From NCBI GenBank assembly GCA_900546645.1, contig URDR01000037.1:1-28336 (forward strand): DNA of 28,336 bases, written 5' to 3'. Numbering within the stretch: the first letter of the stretch is position 1; the number at the start of each line of letters is the position of its first letter. Shown here one piece after another: positions 15,531 through 24,363 of this stretch. The notes beneath the pieces are model-generated. The model saw only the letters and a list, made by a program, of their open reading frames with translations, did not search any database and was not told where the DNA came from. Source of the stretch: an uncultured Bacteroides sp. (GTDB lineage Bacteria > Bacteroidota > Bacteroidia > Bacteroidales > Bacteroidaceae). A program made the translations under genes and the position numbers.

Positions 15531-16622
15531 ATGATTGAATTAGCAAAACATATCGAAGTCTTGTTGCTGGAGAATGATTGTGTCATTGTTCCGGGGCTGG
15601 GTGGATTCATCGCTCATAACCGCCCGGCATGTATCGCCGGCACAGACGGTAAATTTATCCCGCCCATGCGTACCATCGGCTTTAATCCGCAGCTCATAAT
15701 GAACGACGGACTTTTGGTGCAATCATACATGCAAGCTTATAGTACCGACTTTCCTGACGCAACACGAAAGATAGAAAGGGTAGTAGAAAACTTAAAAGAT
15801 GAGCTTTACCGTGAGGGTCAGGTTCAACTAAATCGTATAGGAACCATTTATTATAACATGAGTGGCATATATGAGTTTGAGCCCGGAAACCAAGCTTGCT
15901 TCACACCCTGTTTATACGGACTGGAGAACTTTACATTCCCTCTTTTAACAGAGCAGGTAACACATAAAGCGGTGGAACCGGAGCGAAGGGAAGCCATGTT
16001 TATTCCCAGAAGGAAGAAGCATCTTATTCGTCAAAGATGGATACGAAATGCCGTTACTGCTGCGGCAACCATCCTCTTGTTTTTCATACTTTCTATCCCG
16101 GTAGAAAATACCTATATTGATGAGGCTAACTACGCCTCATTGGGCAATGCCGGAATGTTTGAAGCAATCAGACACCAGTCTGTTACCACATGGTCTGTAA
16201 ATCAAGAAAAAACTCAAAAGACACCCCAAAGAGTTCGTAACAACATCAATACGCTTAAACCAACTACTGTAAGAACCGAAAAAGTTCTGTTGGAAAAACA
16301 GCCCGAAGCTGTTGCAAAAAAGGAAGTAAAAACAACGCATGTATCTCCAGAACCAAAGGTGCCAACCACTCAAACTGCCCCCCAAAACAGACAAAAGGGA
16401 GCCTATATCATTGTAGCCAGTTTGGCCAGCCAAGCAGATGCCGACCGCGAATTAAAGCTTTTCGTGAAGCAAGGCTATAAGAATACCCAGATTCTGGAAT
16501 CGGAAGGACGCTACCGTATCGCTTTACAACATTATAGCAACGTCAATGAAGCTTATCGAAAGGTAAGTGAACTGAGAAAAGATGATCGATTTAAAAATGC
16601 GTGGGTATTTACCACTAAATAA
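15531..16622 (+). CDS. HU/CCDC81-domain, single-pass membrane, SPOR-domain protein
   Basis: 363 residues in three parts. Residues 1-135 resemble the HU-CCDC81 bacterial domain (MIELAKHIEVLLLENDCVIV, PGLGGFIAH, IGFNPQLIMNDGLLV), an HU-like fold. A basic stretch RRKKHLIRQRWIRN leads into one membrane segment at about 172-190. A Pro/Thr/Lys-rich linker follows (222-288) and then a SPOR domain (about 290-363, GAYIIVASLASQADADRELK), which in other proteins binds denuded peptidoglycan at the division site. The expected layout is HU-like domain in the cytoplasm and SPOR in the periplasm, so it could link the nucleoid or a partner protein to the septum; that role is inference. Overlaps no gene; the FHA gene follows by 14 bp. 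Confidence 0.85.
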   Translation: MIELAKHIEVLLLENDCVIVPGLGGFIAHNRPACIAGTDGKFIPPMRTIGFNPQLIMNDGLLVQSYMQAYSTDFPDATRKIERVVENLKDELYREGQVQLNRIGTIYYNMSGIYEFEPGNQACFTPCLYGLENFTFPLLTEQVTHKAVEPERREAMFIPRRKKHLIRQRWIRNAVTAAATILLFFILSIPVENTYIDEANYASLGNAGMFEAIRHQSVTTWSVNQEKTQKTPQRVRNNINTLKPTTVRTEKVLLEKQPEAVAKKEVKTTHVSPEPKVPTTQTAPQNRQKGAYIIVASLASQADADRELKLFVKQGYKNTQILESEGRYRIALQHYSNVNEAYRKVSELRKDDRFKNAWVFTTK

Positions 16623-16636
16623 AAACCTCATTTTTC

Positions 16637-17161
16637 ATGAAAAGAGTCAGATGTCCGAAGTGTGACAATTACATTCAATTTGATGAAACAAAATATGAAG
16701 CAGGACAATCCCTGGTTTTTATCTGTGACAATTGCAAAAAACAGTTTGGAATCCGATTGGGAAAAGCCAAGTTAAACGCAGCCAATCAACGCGAAGAAGT
16801 CATTGACGAAAAAGAAGGGGTCAAAGACTTTGGTAACGTTGTGGTCATTGAAAACACCTTTGCCTACAAGCAAGTATTGCCTTTGCAGGAAGGAGACAAT
16901 TTGATAGGCCGCCGTTGCAAAGGTACAGACGTAGAAATTCCGGTTGAAACCAATGACCCCAGCATGGACCGCCGCCATTGTATCATCAATGTGAAACGGG
17001 ATAAACAAGGAAAAATAATCTACACGCTACGTGATAACAACAGTATTACAGGAACCTTCTTAATGAATGAAATCTTGGGTCCTAAAGACCGGGTTCGTAT
17101 AGAAGAAGGAGCCATTATCACTTTAGGTGCAACCACCTTGATTCTGAGAGCAGCCGAGTAA
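16637..17161 (+). CDS. Zinc-ribbon and FHA domain protein
   Basis: 174 residues. An N-terminal zinc ribbon has CPKC (C6, C9) and CDNC (C30, C33). From about 68 an FHA domain follows with IGRR (90-93), SMDRRH (109-114) and RDNNSITGTFLMN (132-144), the phosphothreonine-binding residues Arg, Ser, Asn being present. FHA domains bind phosphothreonine peptides, so this is likely a partner in a Ser/Thr phosphorylation pathway; no kinase lies in the window. Cytoplasmic. Only 14 bp after the HU/CCDC81-SPOR gene, so cotranscribed and perhaps functionally linked to it. Confidence 0.87.
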   Translation: MKRVRCPKCDNYIQFDETKYEAGQSLVFICDNCKKQFGIRLGKAKLNAANQREEVIDEKEGVKDFGNVVVIENTFAYKQVLPLQEGDNLIGRRCKGTDVEIPVETNDPSMDRRHCIINVKRDKQGKIIYTLRDNNSITGTFLMNEILGPKDRVRIEEGAIITLGATTLILRAAE

Positions 17162-17167
17162 ACTCAA

Positions 17168-17215
17168 CCTAATGCTTTTTCTGCTCTACATAGAGTAGCC
17201 TGAACCTCGGTTAGG
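17168..17215 (+). terminator. Weak stem-loop after the FHA gene
   Basis: CCTAA (17168-17172) can pair with TTAGG (17211-17215) around an inner hairpin CTCTA-CA-TAGAG (17184-17195). No T run follows, so it is a doubtful terminator. Confidence 0.3.
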
Positions 17216-17335
17216 CAGTTCTAAAACGACTTAGCAAAATGAATCTCTGTCCATACATCATCCTGCATGAGATATACAGATATTCAATACATATATAAAA
17301 TAGGATAACTAATAACAAAAACTTCTTTATTTTTT

Positions 17336-18805
17336 ATGGCTTTTACAAACAACGTAATGATTGTCCGGCACAAATTGCTGGAGAACCTTGTTGCCTTATG
17401 GAAGGAAAACCAACTCGTAGAAAAAATTGACCGCGTTCCTCTGGAATTCAGCCCACGCCGTTCACAACCCGTAGGAAGATGCTGTATCCATAAAGAGCGC
17501 GCTGTTACAAAATATAAATCACTTCCTCTGCTGGGATGGGACATGTCGGATGAAACAGACGAACTTACTCCCCTTTCAGAATATGCTCGCAAAGCATTGG
17601 AGCGCCGTGGCAAGATTAAGGAAAACATTTTATGTGTAATCGATGAGGCTTGCTCATCTTGTGTACAGGTTAACTATGAGGTTAGTAACCTTTGCCGTGG
17701 ATGTGTGGCACGTAGCTGCTACATGAACTGTCCGAAAGGAGCTATCCATTTCGACAAAAAGACCGGACAGGCCCGCATTGACCATGACACCTGTATTAGT
17801 TGCGGTATCTGCCATAAAAGTTGTCCGTATCACGCCATTGTTTATATTCCCGTTCCATGCGAAGAAGCATGTCCGGTAAAAGCAATCAGCAAGGATGAAC
17901 ATTACATCGAACATATTGATGAGAATAAATGTATCTATTGCGGAAAATGTCTGAATGCTTGTCCTTTTGGAGCTATTTTCGAAATCTCTCAAGTATTCGA
18001 CATCTTAGAAGCAATCCGTGCCGGTGAAGAAGTGGTAGCTATCCCTGCTCCTTCTATCTTGGGTCAGTTCAAAGCCAGCATCGAGCAAGTATATGGTGCA
18101 CTGAAGGAAGTAGGATTCAAGGATGTGATTGAAGTAGCCGAAGGCGCCATGCAGACCACCAGCAACGAAGGACATGAGCTACTTGAGAAACTGGAAGAAG
18201 GCCAGAAATTCATGACTACCTCTTGCTGCCCTTCATACATCGAACTGGTTAACAAACACATTCCTGACATGAAGAAATACGTTTCAGGAACCGGTTCCCC
18301 CATGTATTACGCTTCACGCATTGCCAAACAGAAATATCCTAATGCCAAAGTGGTATTCATCGGCCCGTGTATTGCCAAACGCAAGGAGGCACAACGTGAT
18401 GAATGCGTAGATTATGTGATGACTTTTGAGGAGCTTCATCCTGTATTCCGAGGATTAGGCATCGAACTGGAACAGACAAACCCATATAAAGTGGCTTATG
18501 AATCAGTTCGCGAAGCGCATGGATTTGCTCAGGCTGGAGGCGTGGCAGGAGCAGTTAAAGCCTACCTGGGTCCTAAAGCGGCCAATATCAAAATGCTTCA
18601 ATTCTCTGATTTCAACAAGAAGAACATTGGAGTACTTCGTGCTTATGCCAAGACCGGAAAAGTAGATGCTCAGTTTATTGAAATGATGGCTTGTGAAGGA
18701 GGATGCGTAACAGGTCCCAGCACCCATAACGACTCCATGTCTGGAAAACGTCAACTAAACCAAGACCTTTTGAAGCGTACGTTGACATACGAAAACGAAG
18801 AATGA
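17336..18805 (+). CDS. hydA: Monomeric group B [FeFe] hydrogenase
   Basis: 489 residues; interconverts protons, electrons and H2, most likely with ferredoxin as partner. H-cluster motifs: TTSCCPSY (294-301), IGPCIAKRKEAQ (342-353) and EMMACEGGCVTGPS (449-462). The third motif ends in GPS rather than the GGGQP of group A, and the first has PSY instead of PxW, which marks group B. Upstream are several ferredoxin-type cysteine sets: C120/C123/C128/C132, C153/C156/C159/C163 and C199/C202/C205/C209, plus C175/C179. The N-terminus lacks a [2Fe-2S] plant-type domain and any membrane segment, so the enzyme is cytoplasmic and not bifurcating by its own sequence. First gene of hydA-hydE-hydG-hydF; its stop overlaps the hydE start by 4 bp (ATGA). 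Confidence 0.93.
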   Translation: MAFTNNVMIVRHKLLENLVALWKENQLVEKIDRVPLEFSPRRSQPVGRCCIHKERAVTKYKSLPLLGWDMSDETDELTPLSEYARKALERRGKIKENILCVIDEACSSCVQVNYEVSNLCRGCVARSCYMNCPKGAIHFDKKTGQARIDHDTCISCGICHKSCPYHAIVYIPVPCEEACPVKAISKDEHYIEHIDENKCIYCGKCLNACPFGAIFEISQVFDILEAIRAGEEVVAIPAPSILGQFKASIEQVYGALKEVGFKDVIEVAEGAMQTTSNEGHELLEKLEEGQKFMTTSCCPSYIELVNKHIPDMKKYVSGTGSPMYYASRIAKQKYPNAKVVFIGPCIAKRKEAQRDECVDYVMTFEELHPVFRGLGIELEQTNPYKVAYESVREAHGFAQAGGVAGAVKAYLGPKAANIKMLQFSDFNKKNIGVLRAYAKTGKVDAQFIEMMACEGGCVTGPSTHNDSMSGKRQLNQDLLKRTLTYENEE

Positions 18806-19860
18806 AACCTGTTTTCTCTACGAGAAATTTAATAGAGCGCCTTCATCGGGAGCAAACACTTGCCCCCGATGAATTGCGCTATCTTTTAAGCGAAACCACC
18901 CCAGAAGATTTAGCGTTCATCCAAGCGAAAGCCAGAGAAGTAGCTCAATCTCGGTTCGGAAACCGTATCTACATCCGTGGGCTGATTGAAATAGGAAACT
19001 GCTGCCGGAACGATTGCTACTATTGCGGTATCCGGCGAAGCAACCGAAATATTACCCGCTATCGTTTAGATGAGGAAACCATCCTTGCTTGTTGTTCTGA
19101 AGGATATGATTTGGGATTCCGCACGTTCGTCTTGCAAGGCGGAGAAGACAATTATATGACCGACGACCGGGTAACAAGTATCCTATCAGCTATCCGCAAG
19201 AAATTTCCCGATGTGGCAATTACGCTTTCTTTGGGAGAACGAGCAACCCAATCTTACGAACAGTTTTTCAAGGCAGGAGCAAACCGCTATCTGCTCAGGC
19301 ATGAAACACACCATCCTGACCATTACCGGATTCTGCATCCAGCGCCTTTATCAATAGCCAACCGTCTGCGATGCCTGGATGACTTAAAGGCAATCGGGTT
19401 TCAAACCGGAACAGGCATTATGGTAGGCAGCCCCGGACAGACTATCGACCATTTAGTGGAAGATATTCTTTTTATCAAAGCATTTCGTCCGCAAATGATT
19501 GGCATCGGTCCGTTCCTTCCTCACCATGAAACTCCTTTTGCGAAAGCAACTCCGGGAAGCATGGAACAAACACTATTGTTACTCTCGATCTTCCGTTTGA
19601 TGCACCCTGCTGCGTTGATACCATCGACTACAGCACTTGCCACGTTGGCTCCCGACGGACGCGAACGAGGCATTCTTTCCGGAGCAAACGTAGTGATGCC
19701 CAATTTGTCTCCACCCCATCAGCGAAGCAACTATGCTCTTTACGACAACAAAGCCTCCATGGGAGCAGAAGCAGCAGAAGGACTAAAATTATTAGAACAA
19801 AAGTTAAATTCTATCGGTTATACCATAGATAAAAGTCGAGGAGATTACATCAATGTATAA
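18802..19860 (+). CDS. hydE: [FeFe] hydrogenase H-cluster maturation radical SAM enzyme HydE
   Basis: 352 residues; radical SAM enzyme that acts on the iron-cysteine-CO-CN product of HydG on the way to the two-iron subcluster. The [4Fe-4S] motif is C68-x3-C72-x2-C75 (CCRNDCYYCG). SAM-binding GGED follows at about 114-117. No cysteine occurs in the last 100 residues, so the accessory cluster site known from Thermotoga HydE is missing; that cluster is not essential in studied enzymes. The start overlaps the hydA stop by 4 bp and the end overlaps hydG by 8 bp, showing tight coupling. Confidence 0.94.
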   Translation: MKPVFSTRNLIERLHREQTLAPDELRYLLSETTPEDLAFIQAKAREVAQSRFGNRIYIRGLIEIGNCCRNDCYYCGIRRSNRNITRYRLDEETILACCSEGYDLGFRTFVLQGGEDNYMTDDRVTSILSAIRKKFPDVAITLSLGERATQSYEQFFKAGANRYLLRHETHHPDHYRILHPAPLSIANRLRCLDDLKAIGFQTGTGIMVGSPGQTIDHLVEDILFIKAFRPQMIGIGPFLPHHETPFAKATPGSMEQTLLLLSIFRLMHPAALIPSTTALATLAPDGRERGILSGANVVMPNLSPPHQRSNYALYDNKASMGAEAAEGLKLLEQKLNSIGYTIDKSRGDYINV

Positions 19861-21271
19861 AATAGATTCATCAAAAGCTGAAGAGTTTATCTGTCATGAA
19901 GAAATTCTGGACGCCCTTGATTACGCCCAGAAAAACCGCAACAACCATGCACTGATTCGTGAACTGATAGAAAAGGCACGGACCTGTAAAGGATTAAATC
20001 ACCGTGAAGCAGCTGTTCTCTTAGAGTGTGAAGATGCAGACTTATTGGAAGAAATCTATGCACTTGCCCGTGAAATCAAACAGAAGTTCTACGGGAACCG
20101 CATCGTTATGTTTGCCCCACTCTACTTATCAAACTATTGCGTCAACAGTTGTACTTATTGCCCGTATCATGTCAAGAATAAAACAATCGCCCGAAAGAAA
20201 CTTTCGCAGGATGAAATCCGTCAGGAAGTAATTTCTTTACAGGATATGGGACATAAACGCCTTGCGCTTGAAGCTGGAGAAGACCCACTTCATAATCCGA
20301 TAGAGTATATTCTGGAGTCTATCAAAACCATTTATGGTATCAAGCATAAAAACGGAGCTATCCGCCGTGTCAATGTGAATATCGCGGCAACTTCCGTAGA
20401 AAATTATAAACGCCTGCATGATGCCGGCATCGGAACCTATATTCTTTTTCAGGAAACCTATCATAAAGAGAATTATGAGAGGTTACATCCCAGAGGTCCT
20501 AAAAGCAATTATGCCTACCACACCGAAGCCATGGACCGCGCCATGCAAGGAGGCATTGACGATGTAGGAATAGGTGTATTATTTGGGCTAAACACCTATC
20601 GATATGATTTTGTAGGACTGCTCATGCATGCCGAACACTTAGAGGCTACTTATGGAGTTGGACCGCATACCATCAGCGTGCCTCGCATCTGTCCTGCCGA
20701 TGATATTGATACAGCAACTTTCGAAAATGCCATCTCCGATGAAGTTTTTCAGAAAATCGTTGCTGTAACGCGCATCAGCGTACCCTATACCGGCATGATT
20801 ATTTCCACTCGCGAGTCACAACGCTCTCGCGAAAAAGTTCTGGAACTCGGTGTGTCTCAGCTGAGCGGAGGTTCACGCACCACAGTAGGAGGCTATGCCC
20901 ACCCCGAACTTCCGGAGGAAAACTCAGCCCAATTTGACATCAGCGACAACCGTACACTCGATGAAATCGTAGCTTGGCTGCTCCGGTTAGGATACGTTCC
21001 CAGCTTCTGTACCGCATGTTATCGTGAAGGACGAACCGGCGACCGTTTTATGTCTCTGGTCAAGACTGGACAGATTGCGAATTGCTGTGCCCCCAATGCA
21101 CTCATGACGCTCAAGGAGTACCTGGAAGACTATGCCTCGCCCGAAACGCGTGCATTAGCTTCCGAGATGATTGAAAAAGAAATAGAGAAGACTCCAAACC
21201 CTGCTATCCGCCGCCGTGCATTAGAAAACCTAAAACGCATTGCAGAAGGAAAACGGGACTTCAGATTTTAA
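19853..21271 (+). CDS. hydG: [FeFe] hydrogenase maturation tyrosine lyase HydG
   Basis: 472 residues; radical SAM enzyme that cleaves tyrosine to p-cresol and dehydroglycine and makes the CO and CN ligands on an iron. N-terminal SAM cluster C96-x3-C100-x2-C103 (CVNSCTYCP), related to ThiH. The C-terminal second cluster CX2C...CC is present: C386, C389 and C411/C412 (FCTACYREGRTGDRFMSLV leading to NCC), which tells HydG from ThiH. Overlaps hydE by 8 bp. Confidence 0.95.
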   Translation: MYKIDSSKAEEFICHEEILDALDYAQKNRNNHALIRELIEKARTCKGLNHREAAVLLECEDADLLEEIYALAREIKQKFYGNRIVMFAPLYLSNYCVNSCTYCPYHVKNKTIARKKLSQDEIRQEVISLQDMGHKRLALEAGEDPLHNPIEYILESIKTIYGIKHKNGAIRRVNVNIAATSVENYKRLHDAGIGTYILFQETYHKENYERLHPRGPKSNYAYHTEAMDRAMQGGIDDVGIGVLFGLNTYRYDFVGLLMHAEHLEATYGVGPHTISVPRICPADDIDTATFENAISDEVFQKIVAVTRISVPYTGMIISTRESQRSREKVLELGVSQLSGGSRTTVGGYAHPELPEENSAQFDISDNRTLDEIVAWLLRLGYVPSFCTACYREGRTGDRFMSLVKTGQIANCCAPNALMTLKEYLEDYASPETRALASEMIEKEIEKTPNPAIRRRALENLKRIAEGKRDFRF

Positions 21272-21284
21272 AAAAAAGAAGCTT

Positions 21285-22469
21285 ATGAATGAGACTCCTC
21301 GTTCCGAACGTTTCCATATCGGCTTGTTCGGAAAAAGAAATAGTGGAAAATCATCGTTAATCAATGCACTGACCGGACAAGAAGTAGCCGTAGTATCCCC
21401 TATTTCGGGCACTACCACCGATCCGGTTTACAAAGCAATGGAGTTGCCCGGCATCGGTCCCTGCGTATTTATTGATACCGCCGGATTTGATGACGAGGGA
21501 GCATTAGGCGAGTTACGCGTAAAAAAGACCATGCAAGTCATCGAACGCACAGATATTGCCTTAATGGTTTGTACCGATGAATCGATTGACGAAGAGTTGT
21601 TTTGGAGCGAACGCTTAAAAGAAAAACAGATACCCGTTATCTGGATTATCAACAAAAGCGATTCGCTACATCAGGGAGAAATGTTGCTGCGCTGCCTTGA
21701 GAAGAAATGCGGACAGGTTCCTTTATTGGTAAGCGCCTCTACACGGAAAGGAATGGAAGACATCCGCCGAGCCATCAGCAATAAATTACCCGATGAAACC
21801 ATGAGCCAAGGCATTGTAGGTAAATTGGTTCATGAAAATGATACCGTGATGCTTGTCATGCCTCAAGACAAGCAAGCCCCTAAAGGAAGGCTTATTTTGC
21901 CTCAGGTGCAGACCATCCGTGAGTTACTCGACCGCAAATGCTTGGTTCTGAGCTGTACGACAGAGCAAATTGAGCCGATGCTTCAGATTCTGAAATCTCC
22001 TCCCAAGCTCATTATCACCGATTCACAGGTATTCCATGCGGTCTATGAAAAAAAGCCGGAAGGAAGCAAACTGACCTCCTTTTCTGTCTTGTTTGCCCAA
22101 TACAAGGGAGATATTGACTACTATATTGAAGGAGCAAACGCCATCAGCAACCTTACGGAAGATTCGCGGGTACTCATCGCTGAGGCATGTACCCATGCAC
22201 CCCTCACAGAGGATATTGGCAGAGTCAAGATTCCTGCTATGCTTCGCAAAAGAATTGGTACCGGCTTAACCATCGACTTCGTTTCGGGCACAGATTTCCC
22301 AGAAGATCTCCATGCCTATCAGTTGATTATCCACTGCGGGGCATGTATGTTTAACCGAAAGTACGTTTTAAACCGCATTTCCGCAGCTCGCTCTCAAGGC
22401 ATCCCCATGACGAATTATGGTGTAGCTATCGCTTACCTTACAGGAATATTAGATAAAATTGATTACTAA
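21285..22469 (+). CDS. hydF: [FeFe] hydrogenase maturation GTPase HydF
   Basis: 394 residues from the ATG at 21285; an in-frame TTG at 21240 would extend it into hydG and is less likely. GTPase motifs: P-loop GKRNSGKS (16-23), GTTTDP (42-47, switch I), DTAGFDD (64-70, switch II) and NKSD (123-126). The C-terminal cluster-binding part has CTH (C302, H304) and HCGAC (H350, C351, C354). HydF is the scaffold that collects the two-iron subcluster and hands it to HydA. Last gene of the hyd operon, 13 bp after hydG, ended by a perfect hairpin terminator. Confidence 0.95.
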   Translation: MNETPRSERFHIGLFGKRNSGKSSLINALTGQEVAVVSPISGTTTDPVYKAMELPGIGPCVFIDTAGFDDEGALGELRVKKTMQVIERTDIALMVCTDESIDEELFWSERLKEKQIPVIWIINKSDSLHQGEMLLRCLEKKCGQVPLLVSASTRKGMEDIRRAISNKLPDETMSQGIVGKLVHENDTVMLVMPQDKQAPKGRLILPQVQTIRELLDRKCLVLSCTTEQIEPMLQILKSPPKLIITDSQVFHAVYEKKPEGSKLTSFSVLFAQYKGDIDYYIEGANAISNLTEDSRVLIAEACTHAPLTEDIGRVKIPAMLRKRIGTGLTIDFVSGTDFPEDLHAYQLIIHCGACMFNRKYVLNRISAARSQGIPMTNYGVAIAYLTGILDKIDY

Positions 22470-22474
22470 GTGAT

Positions 22475-22516
22475 AAAATAAAAACGAGCCGCATAATGTC
22501 GGCTCGTTTTTATTTT
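22475..22516. terminator. Bidirectional terminator between hydF and the amylase gene
   Basis: Perfect 17-bp stem pairing 22475-22491 with 22500-22516 around an 8-nt loop, with T-rich tails on both strands. It lies 5 bp after hydF and 15 bp after the end of the convergent amylase gene, so it stops both. Confidence 0.95.
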
Positions 22517-22531
22517 AAATCGATATCTTCA

Positions 22532-24229
22532 TCAGAAACAGATTTTTAAAATCTTGCTTTCCAATCCATGTAAATTGAGTTCAACAGGCTTATCAGGAGT
22601 AAAGCTGATTTCCTCTGTTCCTCCATTTAAAACATCCTTAGCTTCACATCTTTCTATTGCCGGCATCTGTAAATAATCGAATGCATGTTGCGGCAAGTTC
22701 ACAGCAACCTGCATATCCGTTTCACCGAAATTGACAACAAACAGCAGTACTTCATTGGCATATTTCCGCAAAAAAGCATATTGTTTATGCTCATTCATCT
22801 GCCATCCATTCAGATTTACATACATCAAATCAAAGAATTCCCCCTTCGAGATAGCCGCTTCTTCCCGGCAAAGTCTCAAAACTTTTTGGTAAAAATACTG
22901 TACTTCTTTTTCCTTCTTTGTAAGCTGATGACCATTAAACCTTCCATGATTACTCCATCGCCTGATACTATCCACACTCCAGTAGTCAAAGATAGTGGTA
23001 CGTCCATCCCGTCCGCTAAATCCTTCACAGTCCATGCCCGGCTCCCCAAGCTCCTGACCGAAGTAAATCATCATCGGGTTCGTATTCATACAGGCAGAAA
23101 TCACCAAAGCCGGAAATGCCTTAAACGGATTACCCGCAAAGAAATCGGAAGCAATGCGCTGCTCATCATGGTTTTCAAGGAAGTTCAGCATATGTTCCTG
23201 AATATCATTCACTCCCTGCCAGCACGAAGTAATAGCTGTAGCCGAGGTAAATCCACACGTTATTCCACGTAACGTATCATACAGTCCCACCTTATCATAT
23301 AGATAATCAAAGTGACCATTAAAGATATAGTTCCGATATTCATTCGGATTATAAACTTCAGCTATAAAAATCAGTTCCGGATAAGCCTCCTTAACTTGAG
23401 GAATTGCCCATCCCCAAAATTCACAAGGCACCATTTCTGCCATATCACACCGGAAACCGTCAACACCTTTACCAGCCCAAAACAAGAGAATATCCCGCAT
23501 TTTAATCCAGGTATCAGGTGTCGGGTCGAAGTGGCACCCGGTATTATTGATATAATCAACTCCGTAATTTAATTTTACAGTCTCATACCAGTCATTCACA
23601 TTCGGATACGCGTCAAAGCGATTGTTTCCTGTAGCCTTGGCAGGATTTTCCGTATAGTATCCTTGCACCTTATCATACAAATCAATACTTCCCCCCAAAG
23701 TCTGCCCAGGAATATAATAAAAGTTATTGGCTGGACTAAACGCCCTATCCTGCCGGTCGTTTTCGCCCAAATCAGCCACTCCCTCCGGACGGGCAATCGA
23801 ATGATATTGACGAGCCACATGATTAGGAACAAAATCAATGATCACTTTCAGTCCCTCCTTTTGTGTCCGTTTAACCAGCGCTTCAAACTCCTCCATTCTT
23901 TTCTCCGGGTGAACCGCCAAGTCAGGATCTATGTCATAATAATCCTTGATGGCATAGGGTGAACCCGCCTTCCCTTTCACCACAGCCGGATGATCTTGTG
24001 GAATACCATAGGCACTATAATCAGTTTGAGTGGCATGGGCAATGACCCCCGTGTACCAAATATGAGTGGCTCCTAATTTCTTTATTTCATGCAAAGCCTG
24101 CTTGGTAATATCATCCATTTTACCGCAGCCGTTCGTATGAATATCCCCGTTTTGCTGGCAGCAGACCGACCGATTTCCAAACAAGCGAGTGAATATCTGA
24201 TAAATAATCATTTTTGCATCCCTATCCAT
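22532..24229 (-). CDS. GH13 alpha-amylase family protein, cytoplasmic
   Basis: 565 residues (or 559 from the ATG at 24211). GH13 signatures: DFVPNH (132-137, region I), GVDGFRCDMAE with the nucleophile D262, IFIAEVYNP with the acid/base E291, and NFLENHDEQ with D355. A C-terminal beta domain follows from about 470. There is no signal peptide or lipobox, so it should act inside the cell on maltooligosaccharides or glycogen, unlike the outer-membrane SusG. The hydrolase-versus-transferase specificity cannot be told. Monocistronic by its position: convergent with hydF, and 134 bp below fabD. Confidence 0.9.
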   Translation of the reverse strand: MDRDAKMIIYQIFTRLFGNRSVCCQQNGDIHTNGCGKMDDITKQALHEIKKLGATHIWYTGVIAHATQTDYSAYGIPQDHPAVVKGKAGSPYAIKDYYDIDPDLAVHPEKRMEEFEALVKRTQKEGLKVIIDFVPNHVARQYHSIARPEGVADLGENDRQDRAFSPANNFYYIPGQTLGGSIDLYDKVQGYYTENPAKATGNNRFDAYPNVNDWYETVKLNYGVDYINNTGCHFDPTPDTWIKMRDILLFWAGKGVDGFRCDMAEMVPCEFWGWAIPQVKEAYPELIFIAEVYNPNEYRNYIFNGHFDYLYDKVGLYDTLRGITCGFTSATAITSCWQGVNDIQEHMLNFLENHDEQRIASDFFAGNPFKAFPALVISACMNTNPMMIYFGQELGEPGMDCEGFSGRDGRTTIFDYWSVDSIRRWSNHGRFNGHQLTKKEKEVQYFYQKVLRLCREEAAISKGEFFDLMYVNLNGWQMNEHKQYAFLRKYANEVLLFVVNFGETDMQVAVNLPQHAFDYLQMPAIERCEAKDVLNGGTEEISFTPDKPVELNLHGLESKILKICF

Positions 24230-24266
24230 AGCTATCCTAATTTATTTGACAAATGAATACGCTGAA

Positions 24267-24328
24267 AAGGCACAGAAGAACAGAAACTGATTTACCCAAA
24301 CAAGAACAGTTCTATACCTCTGTGCCTT
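24267..24328 (-). terminator. Stem-loop after fabD
   Basis: AAGGCACAG (24267-24275) pairs with CTGTGCCTT (24320-24328) with a long loop that can fold further; on the minus strand the stem is followed by TTTT. Likely ends the fabD transcript. Confidence 0.6.
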
Positions 24329-24363
24329 CAACAAGTCTATTTCTCAATTCATGTTACATTCTA

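Noticed and set aside
22685..23272. 195-codon plus-strand open frame antisense to the amylase gene
   Set aside because: Shadow of the GH13 gene, whose catalytic residues are on the minus strand.
22532..24229. SusG-like secreted amylase of a polysaccharide utilisation locus
   Set aside because: No signal peptide or lipobox, and no susC, susD or regulator gene nearby.
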